A stretch of 64,000 bases of DNA from Margaritifera margaritifera (GCA_029931535.1 JAQPZY010001490.1:310001-374000), one strand, 5' to 3'; positions 49,169-60,278 are shown, counted from the stretch's first letter. The notes: generated by a model not told the origin, from the sequence alone. Translations and numbers: made by a program.

Positions 49169-51529
49169 TTCTCAATTTAAACTAGAAATAACTAAAATAC
49201 ATCTTTGACTGGATCTATGAATAAATATAGGACTGGGTTTGGACAGTACTTGCTTTTTAAGCAAAACAATGAATGATCCAATCTGAAGATGGTATTGCGT
49301 CATACATGATATGAATTGCATCATGCTTTTCCTGTAAGTCATGGATGATGCAATCATGACTAAGCTTACATCATTGTGCTGAAGAAATTGCCCAATATTA
49401 GCTTTACAAATCATACAGTGTCGTGCTCTCTTATTTGTCAGTGTTTGGTTTGCAAAGGGACACATTTCTGTTTAGTCAAAGTGAGCAGAGATGCCTCGTA
49501 CTTGTGTAAACAATGCAGATAACTTCTGCTATGTTTGTGGTGAAGTGACTTTTGCATCACAAAAGCGCAGTATAACCACTATGGTTAAGAAAGCCTATCA
49601 CCTTTATTTTGGCTGCAAAATTGGAGATCAGGACAAGAGGTGGGCCCCACACATATGCTGCAACACTTGTGTAACAAATCTTCACCAATGGTTGAACAGG
49701 AAAAGGAAATCTATGCCTTTTTCAGTGCCAATGATTTGGAGAGAGCCAACAGATCATATCAGCAATTGTTACTTCTGTATGGTGACTCAAGTTGGGAAAG
49801 GTGTGTCAAAGAAGAAAAAGTGGACTGTGCATTATCCGAACATTCCGTCAGCTATACGCCCAGTACCCCACGGAGAAGGACTGCCGGTTTCTGATGTGCC
49901 AAAATGATTCTCACTTGAGTCAGACGAGGAAGAGGAAGCGGATAAAACTTCTACTCCTAAACCATTAATGTCACATGACCCATATTTTCTCTCACCCTCC
50001 TCCTCTGAACCACACCTCATAACACAAAGTGAACTGAATGACCTTGTCAGGGATTTGGAACTACCCAAGAGTAAGGCAGAGATGTTGGGCTCCAGCCTAC
50101 AGCAGTGGAATCTCCTGGCAGGTGATTTTAGGGTTTCCATATTCCGTGACCGTCCAAAGGATCATGTCCCATTCTTCTTCATGGAAGGTGATCTTGTAGC
50201 CTGCAACAACATCGATGGTGTGATGGCAGCCCTCAACATCGTTCATGATCCAGATGAGTGGAGACTGTTCATTTATTCATCGAAGACGAGTCTTAAAGCT
50301 GTTTTACTGCATAATGGCAGTGTTTTGCCATCAATTCCAGTTGGTCATGCAGTCCATATGAAGGAAATCTATGAAAACATGAAACAACTTTTGAGGTGCA
50401 CGACCAACATCAGTGGCAGCTTTGTGGCGATTTCAAGGTTTTTGCTCTCTTGCTTGGTCTGCAGATTGGATACAGAAAGTACTGCTGTTTTCTCTGCGAA
50501 TGGGATAGTCGTGCGAGAGATTTCCACAACATCAAGAGAGATTGGCCACTCCGACAGTCATTGGAGCCTGGGATTAAAAGTGTTCAGCATCAACCACTTG
50601 TTGAATCAAGGAAGATTGTGTTACCACCCTCCCACATCAAGCTGGGTCTGATGAAGAACTTTGTCAAGGCCATGGACAAAACACAAGCAGCTTTCAAGTA
50701 CCTCCGTGGAAAATTTCCAAGGTTAAGTGAAGCTAAGATAAAGGAAGGTGTCTTTGTTGGTCCTCAGATTTGTGAACTTCTTCGAGATGATGCATTTCAC
50801 CGTGCACTGGGTGGCAAGGAAAATACGGCATGGAAAGCCTTCCAGTTAGTGGCAACACATTTTCTCAGAAACAACAAGGCAGACAACTACAGGGAGTTGG
50901 TGGAAAACCTCCTCAAGGCATGCAAAAGCCTTGGTTGCAACATGTCCCTAAAGATACATTTTTTGCACTCTCATCTAGATTTTCTTCCACCGAACTGCGG
51001 AGCAGTCAGCGACGAGCACTGCGAGCTATTTCACCAGGACATTGCAACAATGGAGAAACGCTATCAGGGCAAATGGAGCCCTTCAACGCTTGCAGACTAA
51101 TGCTGGACAGTGACAAGAGATGCTCCATTTAATGAATACAAGAGCCAAGCCAAGAAGCGCCGAGTATACACTGAATAAGGACTGAACTATGTACTTATAT
51201 ATACATAATAGTTTTTTGACTTTTGTTTCAATATATTTTTTATTTATATAACCCTTTTGCTGTTTTTTAAAGTGTTACATAAACAGGACAGGTGAAATAT
51301 TATCATGTAAAGCAACCATAAACACACGAAAAGACATAGGTTTACAATTTATGATTAAAACTCTACTATGTACACAATATACATAGACGTAAAATGTAAA
51401 AACTTAAATATCTTGGAAACAGTAGCAAATCAATTGTTTTAATTGTCATATTTGAATTCAGCACATCAAAATCCCTAATAAATAGCACATTTTATCTCTG
51501 AAGCAGACGACTTCGGAAAAATTGTAGAC
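49169..51529 (+). mobile_element. Dispersed zinc-finger gene family, copy B
   Basis: A unit of about 2.36 kb that aligns end to end with the reverse complement of 20,212-22,533. The shared sequence begins at CTCAATTTAAAC and ends at AATTGTAGAC in both. Over the last 300 bases roughly nine in ten positions agree by eye. The two ends show at best a weak inverted resemblance (CTCAATTT against CTACAATTT), so true terminal repeats are not established, and I could not define a target duplication. Confidence 0.75.
49491..51177 (+). pseudogene. Zinc-finger family protein of unknown function, nearly intact
   Basis: About 560 codons, broken only by a TGA at 49,905-49,907, a frameshift near 50,395 and a TAA at 51,098-51,100. 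The amino domain has paired cysteines (DNFCYVCGEVTF, WAPHICCNTCVTNL, CYFCMV) likely to bind zinc. An acidic patch (SDEEEEAD) is followed by ELNDLVRDLELPKSKAEMLG, FFMEGDLVACNNIDGVMAAL and DEWRLFIYSSKTSLKAVLLH. The second half has GYRKYCCFLCEWDSRARDFH, HIKLGLMKNFVKAMDKTQAA, ISEAKIKEG-like text, and the ending HFLHSHLDFLPPNC...SDEHCELFHQDIATMEKRYQ with a basic tail. No RNase H-type DDE triad is obvious. It is amplified as a dispersed unit, so a transposon-encoded protein is likely, but the function is not known to me. Confidence 0.6.
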
Positions 51530-51948
51530 TAATCATAATTAGTGGTCCGATATCTATTGAAGAGTATCGTAAAATCGACCTCTTCCAGGATTCCTCTTTC
51601 GATCAAGGATACATGTACTCTTGTGTCCAAGAGGTACAAGTTCATTCGTAATTACTATAAAGATAGTGTGGTTGTAAAAATAACATAAGTATTACAAGAA
51701 AGAATGAGAAAAATCGAAAATGAAATTGAGAGAATTAATGTACAAGATTCACCTCCCTTACAACAATTATCCGTTCCAATTAATGCATAGTAATTTTAGC
51801 TATTAAAGGTACCTTTTAATGAGTAATTTGCAATCGTTATTTATTTATGTCTGCAAAAAAATATTATTATACCCATTTTAGCTCTTTTTCATTCACTTTT
51901 CACATGATTTCGGGTAGTAGTAGTGGAATAGGGAATTTTAATTTTTAT

Positions 51949-52107
51949 TACTGATTTGGGTCAAAACTTTCTACCCCACATGAACTTTGAGCTCATATTA
52001 CATGAATCCACACGCAAACCCGCGGTCATAATCCGCCAAAGTTACAAATATGCGTTCCTGGATGAGAATAGTCATGTGGGGTAGAAGGTTTTGACCCAAA
52101 TCAGTAG
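51949..52107. repeat. Foldback element with ~34 bp inverted arms
   Basis: TACTGATTTGGGTCAAAACT (continuing TTCTACCCCACATGA) at 51,949-51,983 is inverted at 52,072-52,107 with few mismatches; the spacer is about 90 bases. It looks like a small MITE. Confidence 0.75.
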
Positions 52108-52319
52108 CAAACAAAATAAATATTTTACTAATACTTGACGTGACAAGTACAATGCACAAGTATACGTCAACGATTGTTTATTACGATCATTATTTCCATC
52201 AACGCTAGCGTGGTAAACAAACCAACAACTATTATTGGAAATGTTACAATACACACAAGTGAAGTTTTCAGTTAGGCCTATACTATTGATTTTGGCAATA
52301 CTACACTTTTCTGTGAGAC

Positions 52320-52485
52320 TAAAAATGCTACTGCAGAAAATAGGGTTATTGATCGCCAGTATACTGTATAAAATATTTTGCTTGTATTGTGTACCTATAT
52401 TTTACATCGACTGTGGTACTACAGAAACTAGGATTATTGATTACAATTATACTGTATACAAATATTTTTCTGCAGTTATACTTTA
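52320..52485. repeat. Imperfect direct repeat of about 95 bp
   Basis: Two adjacent diverged copies share ACTACAGAAA-, TTATTGAT-, TATACTGTATA- and ATATTTT-like blocks in the same order. Confidence 0.45.
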
Positions 52486-52535
52486 CACTGACAGTGACAG
52501 AGTTTGTGCGGGAATATTATATTAAAAATTATTGC

Positions 52536-52537
<2 letters not shown>

Positions 52538-52610
<73 letters not shown>
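52538..52610. repeat. (TA)n microsatellite
   Basis: About 72 bases of perfect TA repeat at the left margin of the Polinton-like region. Confidence 0.95.
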
Positions 52611-52613
<3 letters not shown>

Positions 52614-52639
52614 GTCACAAAGTACATCGATCGAAGCAT

Positions 52640-53500
52640 ATAGTATCTTTAAAATATTTATGGATACAATTAAATCGTTGTTTCGTTTGAAGTCATCATA
52701 CAGGTTTGTCAAAGAGGCTCAAATACGTATCCGGAGAATCTTGATACATTAATTGACTTAGGAATTATTTTGGAATCGCAGCGACGTTGTCTTGGAGAAT
52801 ATTACAACAAAAAACCTGAAAAAAACATATGATATTGTGCACGAAAAATTTCAATCGCTGAAGTTGACTAGACCACATAATGTAGATAATCAAACGAATT
52901 AATACTCTAATGATGATGATTTTGAAACATCAATTAGCGAAGATAGTACTGAAGAAAACCAAGTATAGATCAATTAGAGAGATTCCTTTTGTATTAATAT
53001 AACAACGGCATGTTTATTTAAGAAAGTGATAACTTTAAATAATAAAGAGCTTGAGCGGAATCTACTATGTTTTAAGTTTTGTGCAATATTCTCATGCAAA
53101 TACACATAAACGTTGGGGCCAATATACAACAAACACTGCAAGACTTTGTATGTTATCGGATGTCATCGTACAAGAGGCGGTCATTTACGAGTTGGTATAG
53201 TATTTGAGAGTAGTGATCAGTATGCAGTGATTTGGCCAAATATCGAATTGAAGAAAATTATGTTCAAACCTGGTGATTGAGTTTGAATTATTATCACAGA
53301 TGAATAGTCTTTCACAGCAAATGGTCGTAAAATTAAATATTATCCATTGCTAGTATATTTACAACCCATTAAATATGATGATAGGATGACATACGCCTGA
53401 AATTACTTACACCATCAGTTGAAAACATGGATGATTATGCCTATGAAAACGCAGATGAGTATTTATATTAAAGAATACAATTTGTAAATATATATAACAT
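52640..53500 (+). other. Left flank of the Polinton-like region; possible gene scraps
   Basis: Short plus-strand pieces with coding character but no recognised family. One has AYSIFKIFMDTIKSLFRLKS and ends near 52,752. Another has an acidic end, DDDFETSISEDSTEENQV (about 52,917-52,968). A third contains RTRGGHLRVGIVFESSDQYA (about 53,170). Stops and frameshifts separate them. No element terminus was identified here. Confidence 0.3.
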
Positions 53501-53503
53501 TCA

Positions 53504-53686
53504 ATGGCATTTGGACGAAATCACTGCAAAAGTGTATGCCTTGGAAAAAGTGAACTATGCAGCAGAACATACCATTACAAATACTGTAAATCTCACTTGC
53601 TCGCATTACGAGTTGGTCTAAGTGCTCGACCACATCTTAAATTCGGCATCGGCGTTAAGTTGTATGACCAGCTTCGCCGACAATGA
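53504..53686 (+). pseudogene. Small Cys/His-rich ORF in the Polinton-like element
   Basis: A 60-codon frame with C-KSV-C..LC..YKYCKSH spacing, compatible with one zinc site, followed by LRVGLSARPHLKFGIG and an Arg-rich end. A similar Cys-rich head precedes SET-like domains in some invertebrate mobile elements, but no SET catalytic motif is visible here, so that link is weak. It is followed by scraps including VVEIPDDVNTIEKAANDVKA up to about 53,890. Confidence 0.3.
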
Positions 53687-53892
53687 GGATCTGTTCGCGA
53701 GTAGTATCGTGCGCGCCGGCCAAGATTCGCCAACGCAACTAATATAGAACCTATTGTTGTAGAAATACCCGATGATGTTAACACCATTGAGAAAGCAGCC
53801 AATGACGTGAAAGCTGTTGAAAGCAATACAGAAGTAAATGAAATAATATCAAGAATTGAAGCGATTGTTAACGATTTTCTCTATATATAAGC

Positions 53893-56050
53893 ATGCCAAC
53901 TGTGAATCAACTAAGACAACTAGCGCAAGAGCGTGGATTAAACTAAAACAACTCGAATACTGATCGGTATGAGAAAAGGTGAAATAATTGTAATGTTAGG
54001 ACTTTCTTCAGAGGAACCACTGCTGACCGTGAACCAACTTCGTAAAATAGCAGCGCAGTATTATATTAAGATTCATACACGGGCCAAGCGGGCCGAAAAT
54101 AACACAGGTGGTTGGTGATGAACAAGAGCGGCAAGGTGCGCACTATATGATATAGTCATGTCTTTCGGAATATTTTGGTGTTTTTATAACATTCTGGCAA
54201 CATAATATTGCTTGCATGGTAGTAAATGCCAAGGACCCGAGTTTGAGTTACAAATACGTTGTGGTGATTAACAAAAGTATCGGGCAATTATCCCGACGGA
54301 ATAAGCGCCAAGCAAAGACGTGGTGCGACTTTTTTCAAAGATGCGTCTAGGAATGGTATCAACATTACAGTGCACAGGTACCTTGGCGGTAAAGATAGAT
54401 ATTGTTTTCCATGTGTATTTGAGTATGCCACTTAACAATGACAAGGATAGACTAAAAACCACAACATCGTGGCTTCATGGTGGTCCCCTGGTGATATTAA
54501 ACCGTAAGCACACAGGGACCATTAAAAATTAAATCGATAAAGGCTTTGACATGATTCTCAACAAGTTGGAAAAATACACCGACGTAGGAACAGGATGGAC
54601 AGTATATAGATGCGCAGAAGTTAAACTGCATATTTCCGCGTTTAATCATATTCGCGGGTCGAATAATTTTCCAACACCAGCATGTATTCCATGGCGTGTA
54701 ATAATTAATATAAAAAATGATGACAATCGATATTTTGAATGAGTGCTCTTGTCTACGTTGTATCCCGCGATTGATAATCAAGATTAGCCTCAGAAATACT
54801 GACAACACCTGGATGAACTTAAGTTTGGTAACTTAGAATTTCCTATGCAAATTACTGATATCAGTAGGTTTGAGCGACTCAACCCTGATATTGCCGTTAA
54901 TGTATTTGTTTGGAATAAAGGCCTGCAAGCAATCCGACAATTAATACACGCAGGCAGGCAGTTTAATAGTGATGTATTATTTTACATGATACAGAGTCGC
55001 GATACCAATATGTATGGATCAAACATTTTCCATGAATGGTATACCGCCATAGTAAGTATAAAGGTGGAACATTTCTATGCAGACATAGATTACATGTATT
55101 TACCATTCAACATCTGCTCGCTGACCACGATTGTTACTCCGGTGGAATCAATTAAAAGCCGCAGCGTACAATTATGACAGAATCTGGTACAAACATTGAA
55201 AGTACCGTATAGCATCTATGCGGACTTTGAATGTTTGAATGTTCCTATGGGAGACGCGTTAGCGTCCAGCACTGATGTTCAGCCAAACACAGTCCAAGTA
55301 GCTGAATAAATTCCATGCGGGATTTGCTCCACTGTTGTCAGATGCGACTGGCAAACTGCGATACCAATGTTGTATTGTGGGCACGACTCTGTTGAAGTGT
55401 TTCTTAAATCGCTCGAGGTTACGGCGAAATGAATCGGACAACAGCTCGATTCAACCGCAGACATGATCATGAGCAGCGATGACATAAATGAGTTTTCTGC
55501 GGCCACTAATTGCTGTATATACGATGATCCCGTTGGTACTGATGTCAAAGTACGCGATCACTGTCACATCACTGGTGCGTACAGAGCAGCCGCACACAGC
55601 TCATACCATTTACAGCTGCGAATTTGCCCAAGTAAAACCAGAATCCTGTCGTACTTCATAATTTGCGTGATACCCAATACAACATTGGTATCATAGATGG
55701 TCATTTAATAACGCAGACAGTAGCTACGGCATCAAAGGCGCCAATAAGCGTCATTCCAAACACGATGGAAAAATATATGACGTTTAGACTTGGACAACTG
55801 TAGTTCATCCATTTGTTACAGTTTCTGAATTAATTAGTAGACAAGCAAGTAAACAAACTTGGTAATGATAGTTTTACAATACCTTGTCGATACGGTGTTG
55901 TCCATGAGGAAACATGTACCTTACTCATACGCAAAGGAGTGTATCCCTACCAGTACATGAGCGGATGCGACACGTTTACTGAACAAATGCTCTGCTTGGT
56001 GGTTTTACTGATTGTTCATTCGTGTTGGTTGCCCTGGAAAGTTAATCCGA
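53893..56050 (+). pseudogene. Polinton-type protein-primed DNA polymerase B, amino half only
   Basis: The ATG at 53,893 opens with two SAP-like helical repeats (TVNQLRQLAQERGLN and, after a frameshift, TVNQLRKIAAQYYIKIHTRA), a feature of several Polinton PolB proteins. Then follow the leader domain (ITVHRYLGGKDRYC at 54,360; ILNKLEKYTDVGTGW and VIINIKNDDNRYFE at 54,551-54,740; ITDISRFERLNPDIAVNVFV at 54,853), the exonuclease start (YADFECLN at 55,216) and the endonuclease VII-like insert VRDHCHITGAYRAAAH (55,550). The last parts are SVIPNTMEKYMTFRLGQL (about 55,750) and RKGVYPYQYMSG (55,930). Nothing of the polymerase palm (DxxSLYP-like, DTD) follows; the opposite-strand integrase starts directly. 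Many stops and frameshifts. It is homologous to the PolB relic at 9.3-11.5 kb but clearly diverged from it. Confidence 0.85.
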
Positions 56051-56052
56051 TC

Positions 56053-56790
56053 CTAGATAGTACATACATCGACGGACCGTACCGGGTCAGTAGCACGACG
56101 TTGTCCACCTAACTCCGCAGTTGAATACAAATACCGAACGAAACTGTTTCCGAGTGGTTCTAACGGCGGTGGTTGTGAAATCGTTTTATTGCTAACAGTG
56201 ACAGTTTTTCGCCGAATTGCATCAGCGGGTTTCAATGCAGTCCAGCGTGTAATTTTATTATTTATTGAATGTATGACCAATTGAAGTTGTGTTACCCATT
56301 CGTGAGATCACGCATTAGTCCCCTGCATCCGATATCTCATTAACAATTATTGTACGTACTGATATCCGAACAATCGTTCTGCAAGTGTACGGTTACATTT
56401 TTCCACAATAGCTTTATCACGATGTATATTAACATGTCCAGCACGAACCCGCATATGGTGCTTCACCAACAACGCAGAAACAGCTCCGATAAATTCTTTA
56501 CCGGGATCCACTTATAATAACCCTGGCCATACGCCACATGCTGAATCTTTAGACGTTAACAGCTACGCTTCCTTGTATCTGCTGGTGATATCGACAATGG
56601 TTAACGCGTACTTGTATTTTTGCAAAGACCTTTTCGTTCACGTACCTGATCATATGGAAGAAATAAAAGATCAGTCTGATGAACGTCGTTAGGTGTTTGG
56701 ACACCAAACCAACCATGGGAAATTTTCCTTGGCGCAGGTAAGTAAATTTGCCACAGGGTTTGTTTGGCCAACCATGCTAGAGCAATATCA
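56053..56790 (-). pseudogene. Polinton retrovirus-like DDE integrase
   Basis: Encoded opposite to PolB and the capsid genes. In order: WLAKQTLWQIYLPAPRKISH, then NDVHQTDLLFLPYDQV (first catalytic Asp), KYKYALTIVDITSRYKEA, VDPGKEFIGAV (second Asp), HVNIHRDKAIVEKCNRTLAE (catalytic Glu) with RLFGYQY, and the carboxy region SINNKITRWTALKPADAIRR, FVRYLYSTAELGGQRRATDP ending at 56,053. All three catalytic carboxylates are readable, but frameshifts and stops split the protein, and the amino zinc-binding HHCC region is not seen. This integrase would insert the linear element DNA into the host genome. It is divergent from the ATPase, with about 130 bases between the two start regions, where promoters would be expected. 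Confidence 0.85.
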
Positions 56791-56879
56791 TGAGTGACCT
56801 ATGTCGCGTTTGCGAAATTTTCAACGGCAGCTTCACCTTTCCAATAACCATGCGGACTGTAGTATATTTTAGATAATGT

Positions 56880-57640
56880 CCATTACGAGTTTGAACTCGA
56901 GATGGATTTGCAGTACAAGTTTTCATGTACATCGCACACAATATAAAAATAAAAAGATCCGACGCATTGACAAATTCCAAAGATTTTACCGTCATTGACT
57001 TTTCCGAGCAGGCAGCGCCCAAACGACTCAAGCACGGTGACATGTTTCAAAACTCGATTCGCGCATTATTCATAGGTTCTGCTGGATTAGGGAAACCTCA
57101 AATGTTATTTATTATGATGTTACGATGGTTGACGTGGGATCGGTTGTATGTAATAGCGCCGTCGGCGTACGATCAACCGTACTCGAAGATTTTTCCGTAG
57201 TGCTTCAGTCGTCGTTGAGAAGTGAATCATCCACGGTTGATTTCTTTTCAACATTCGACGAAGCACCTACGATTGATGACCTTTATTCGAATGCGAATAA
57301 TCTTGTCGTGTACGACAATGTAATGCTTGAACACCAGATCAATCCTGTGCAGACATTTTCTCGAGGTTGACACAAAAACATATATGTGATCTATGTAACA
57401 CAACACACGTGCATAAAGTGAACCGTGACAACTGTTACATGTTGATGATATTTCATAGCGTGGACGCGCATGGTCTCTAAAACATTCATTGGACTTGGTG
57501 TACTGGCGACCACACATGGGATTAGCTTCGGCATATGTTTGCATAGGTTTCCTCGGACCTGTACAGTTTTCTCACGATTGACTTGACTCGTGGACCACGC
57601 AAGTATCGAGGCGGTTTGGATAAAGTAATATAACAACCAC
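56880..57640 (+). pseudogene. FtsK/HerA-type packaging ATPase (A32-like)
   Basis: Starts near 56,925 (NIKIKRSDALTNSKDFTVID, then PKRLKHGDMFQNSIRALFIG). The Walker A loop reads GSAGLGKP, where Ser or Thr is required after GK. WDRLYVIAPSAYDQPYSKIF is followed, after a frameshift near 57,190, by FSTFDEAPTIDDLYSNANNL and a Walker B VVYDN where the usual second acid is Asp or Glu. The post-Walker block QTFSRG..HKNIYVIYVTQHT matches the (S/T)RGRHK..xYLxQ motif of Polinton and giant-virus ATPases. The role in the ancestor would be pumping DNA into preformed capsids. Loss of both nucleotide-site residues and later stops show it is dead. Confidence 0.8.
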
Positions 57641-57654
57641 GATAAACCTACAAA

Positions 57655-58060
57655 ATGTCACAACCGGCCAGTGATGTCATAGCAGAGTATGGAAAGCGAA
57701 CCAGTAAAGCTGCCCATCAACACCAGGTACTGATTTGTAATGTTATAGCGGGCCGCGAACGTGTCCGAGATGTGTTACAATCGAGACAAGCTGCATGGAA
57801 AGATCTCACAGAAAGTTTCGAACAAATGTTTGCGCTGTTGATTAACCCACACATGAGATAGCAGAGCGTGCTGAGGATATTAAGAAAGCCACAAGAGCAA
57901 CCATGGAACAGATGGCAGCGCTATCGGGAACAGAAGAATAACCGGACCCAGTTCGTAAGATAGCTAAACGCAACAAAGATATTAAGAAAGCCACGAGGGC
58001 AACCGCAGAGTCTATTGAACGCCTGCCAGAGGCGATTACGGAGAGGTAGGAAAGATCACA
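57655..58060 (+). pseudogene. Unassigned coiled-coil-like protein of the Polinton-like element
   Basis: A 68-codon frame from ATG 57,655 (DVIAEYGKRTSKAAHQHQVL, RDVLQSRQAAWKDLTESFEQ). It continues after a frameshift with a degenerate internal repeat, EDIKKATRATMEQMAAL and KDIKKATRATAESIERL. Lys/Glu/Ala-rich and predicted helical. It lies between the ATPase and the capsid genes, so a structural or minor virion role is possible, but nothing identifies it. Confidence 0.45.
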
Positions 58061-58111
58061 GAAGAGAAAACCATCACATTACTTCAAAGGATTCCACCAC
58101 CACCACCATCC

Positions 58112-58860
58112 ATGTACCAGTTAATGATGCAAACAGCAAAGCAATATTTTAATAAATATGGTAGCCAGTGGACCTTTGAAAATCCTGTATATTCCGGTCT
58201 TTATATACACCCTGGCTGGGTAAATTTCATGACTAAACAACCAACAGGGAGTATAAAGAATGTATGGGTAAAGTGGGAATTCAGGGAACTTACTAGGTTT
58301 AAAAAGCCTCTGGCGAGTTGTTTGATTGTTATAATCAAATACGTACTGCGGCTCGAACTAGACAAGTCACCCAAGCTGATGAAGCGATGACAGAGTTTTT
58401 GCAGCGATTACACGCAGTAAAAGAAGCTCCTAGGTCGCGAGCACCTCCGCCAACTACTGAAAAGCAAGCAGATGTGCAGCCATACACAAACCTGTACATA
58501 CACAGGAATATGTGGAACAAGCATATGAGGAACAATGACGACAACAACGTGTATATGATCCAAAACAACGTGCATATGAGCTACAACGAATGTCTGCACC
58601 CACACCGGAACAACTCTAATATTCCACAAAGGAAGAAGAAGAAGCCCAATGGTTAAGAGAACAAAAAGCATATAGGATGCAGATAGAGTATCAAGTATTC
58701 GCATCCGCATCCGAAGATTTACCTATACCTCCACGGGCATAAATACATGCTCCCACACGGAAACAACAGAAAGAAAAATATGAAAATAAAGTCCAGTTTC
58801 AACGACGACAAGAAAAACTAAAAAAATGAATAGCTGAACAACCTGCACCCCTATTTCAGA
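58112..58860 (+). pseudogene. Unassigned Gln/Glu-rich protein of the Polinton-like element
   Basis: The opening segment (MYQLMMQTAKQYFNKYGSQW, PVYSGLYIHPGWVNFMTK) is followed after a frameshift by TQADEAMTEFLQRLHAV, a Pro-rich patch and a long Gln/Glu/Tyr-rich region (QQRVYDPKQRAYELQRMSAP, KEEEAQWLREQKAYRMQIEY, REEQSEWIKEQTERF). Five or more stops break it. The low-complexity character limits family assignment. The gene position between ATPase and capsid genes is the only hint of role. Confidence 0.4.
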
Positions 58861-58905
58861 CCAGAGAAGAACAAAGCGAATGGATAAAAGAACAAACAGA
58901 AAGGT

Positions 58906-59157
58906 TTGAAGATCATCAACCACAGAAAGAAAGCGGTCTTGGTTGACTGTGTGACCCTCAAGACCTTGCGGATTGGTTGGAAACACTCATGGAATCGGTT
59001 TGCGCGGGCAACTATGTGCCATGTCATTAATGATGCCGCATGTTTTTCTCAGCGGCTGCTCACCAATGATGGCATGGACCCAGGGACATTTCGCGCGTTG
59101 ATGAATGAACTTGTTGAAGTCATCGATGGTGTACACCACACCGATGATGAATTCTGA
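58906..59157 (+). pseudogene. Small unassigned ORF upstream of the minor-capsid-like gene
   Basis: An 83-codon frame whose second half (NDAACFSQRLLTNDGMDPGT, FRALMNELVEVIDGVHHTDD) is helical and acidic and ends directly before the next gene. The first half is in a different frame from DPQDLADWLETLMES-like text at 58,955, so the start is uncertain. No family recognised. Confidence 0.35.
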
Positions 59158-59940
59158 AACACTTTTGGTTTTAAACGAAATCAATACAGCATCGAGCGTT
59201 ACCTCGATGATTACTTTCTCATCAACGAAACCAGATAATCACGTGACTTTTTCTACACCAATTACCACGAGGGAATCCCGCATACTTGAAATTGCTTTGG
59301 CGTCGTTGCGAGTTTGTTACAGTTGGCCTAATATCGGATCACGGCCCATTGGTAGCCTTGACGAGAATAACTTGCTGGTGTTTTCATCAGACGGTAGTTC
59401 AACTTGGTGCATAGTAAAACTTCCTACAGGCGCGTACGACATACAATCAATAAATGAAGAGGTCCGACAAAGGATTTCGTTGCTGACCGGAAAAGACTCT
59501 AAAATATTTATACGTGAAGACGAACCCACATTCAACTCCATCACCTCAATTTAATCTTTGCAGTATATGGTCAACATTAGACAGTCGTCGTTGAGAACAG
59601 TGCTCGGTTGGCCTAAAGATATTCCGAAAATAAGCAAATTTTGCGTGCAGGACCTGGAGGGTCTGGATATCATGTCCCGCCTAACATTGTCAAAATTACC
59701 TCAACGATTCAAATTAATGTAACCTGTGACGCCACCAGTGGCACTTAAGAAAGCTGTGCTGCCTCAAGTGTAGCCTCCCAGGTTATATACTGTTTTTTTC
59801 TCACCAACTGTGGAACCGGGTGATTTGATATCAGTTATTCCCACGGCACCAGTGTATCTTCCATGCCATAATGCCCGGTTAGTACAATTTCATTTTACTC
59901 TTGTGCACAAGGATGGACACATAGTAGATCTTCTCTGAAC
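59141..59940 (+). pseudogene. Minor capsid/penton-like protein of the Polinton-like element
   Basis: The frame from about 59,141 to 59,554 is intact for some 137 codons. SRILEIALASLRVCYSWPNI, ENNLLVFSSDGSSTWCIVKL and PTGAYDIQSINEEVRQRI are beta-rich segments. After a stop and frame change come RTVLGWPKD (59,597), then RLYTVFFSPTVEPGDLISV, APVYLPCHN and VHKDGHIVDL (59,790-59,930). This succession (LVSLETYYSFPNI-, PTGSYEI-, SVLGF-, VIYSFFP..PG-, PVYLPI-, LTDQDGxxLDL-like) is what I remember from a capsid-module protein of invertebrate Polinton/adintovirus-like elements. The penton or minor capsid label is inference. Confidence 0.55.
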
Positions 59941-60215
59941 CAATTGCTAAACAAGTTGCAATGCGAGTTGTTCATCGCATCAAAACTGTTGCTGCGGATC
60001 GGTTAAAAAGTCTGGGATTGCAAGAGGTTCAATCAATTTGAGATCGAATACGACGATTAATTACTCCAGCACCACGGGTAGAATAAAAACCAATTAATTT
60101 GCCATCAACGAAAACAATGCCAACCCTGATAGGTAAAATAATCAATGAAGTCGTTCAACAACGTATGGCTGAATCAGAGATTGTAAATCTGACAACGGGA
60201 AGCGGATTGCAGTTA
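59940..60215 (+). pseudogene. Unassigned helical segment before the capsid gene
   Basis: One frame reads EPIAKQVAMRVVHRIKTVAA, DRLKSLGLQEVQSI, then after stops MPTLIGKIINEVVQQRMAES. It may be the tail of the preceding gene or a separate small basic protein. No family recognised. Confidence 0.25.
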
Positions 60216-60278
60216 TAGACGGGACGCCGTTGCGGAAAAAAGTTATTAGACGAAACGAATAATGTATAAGTAAATACC

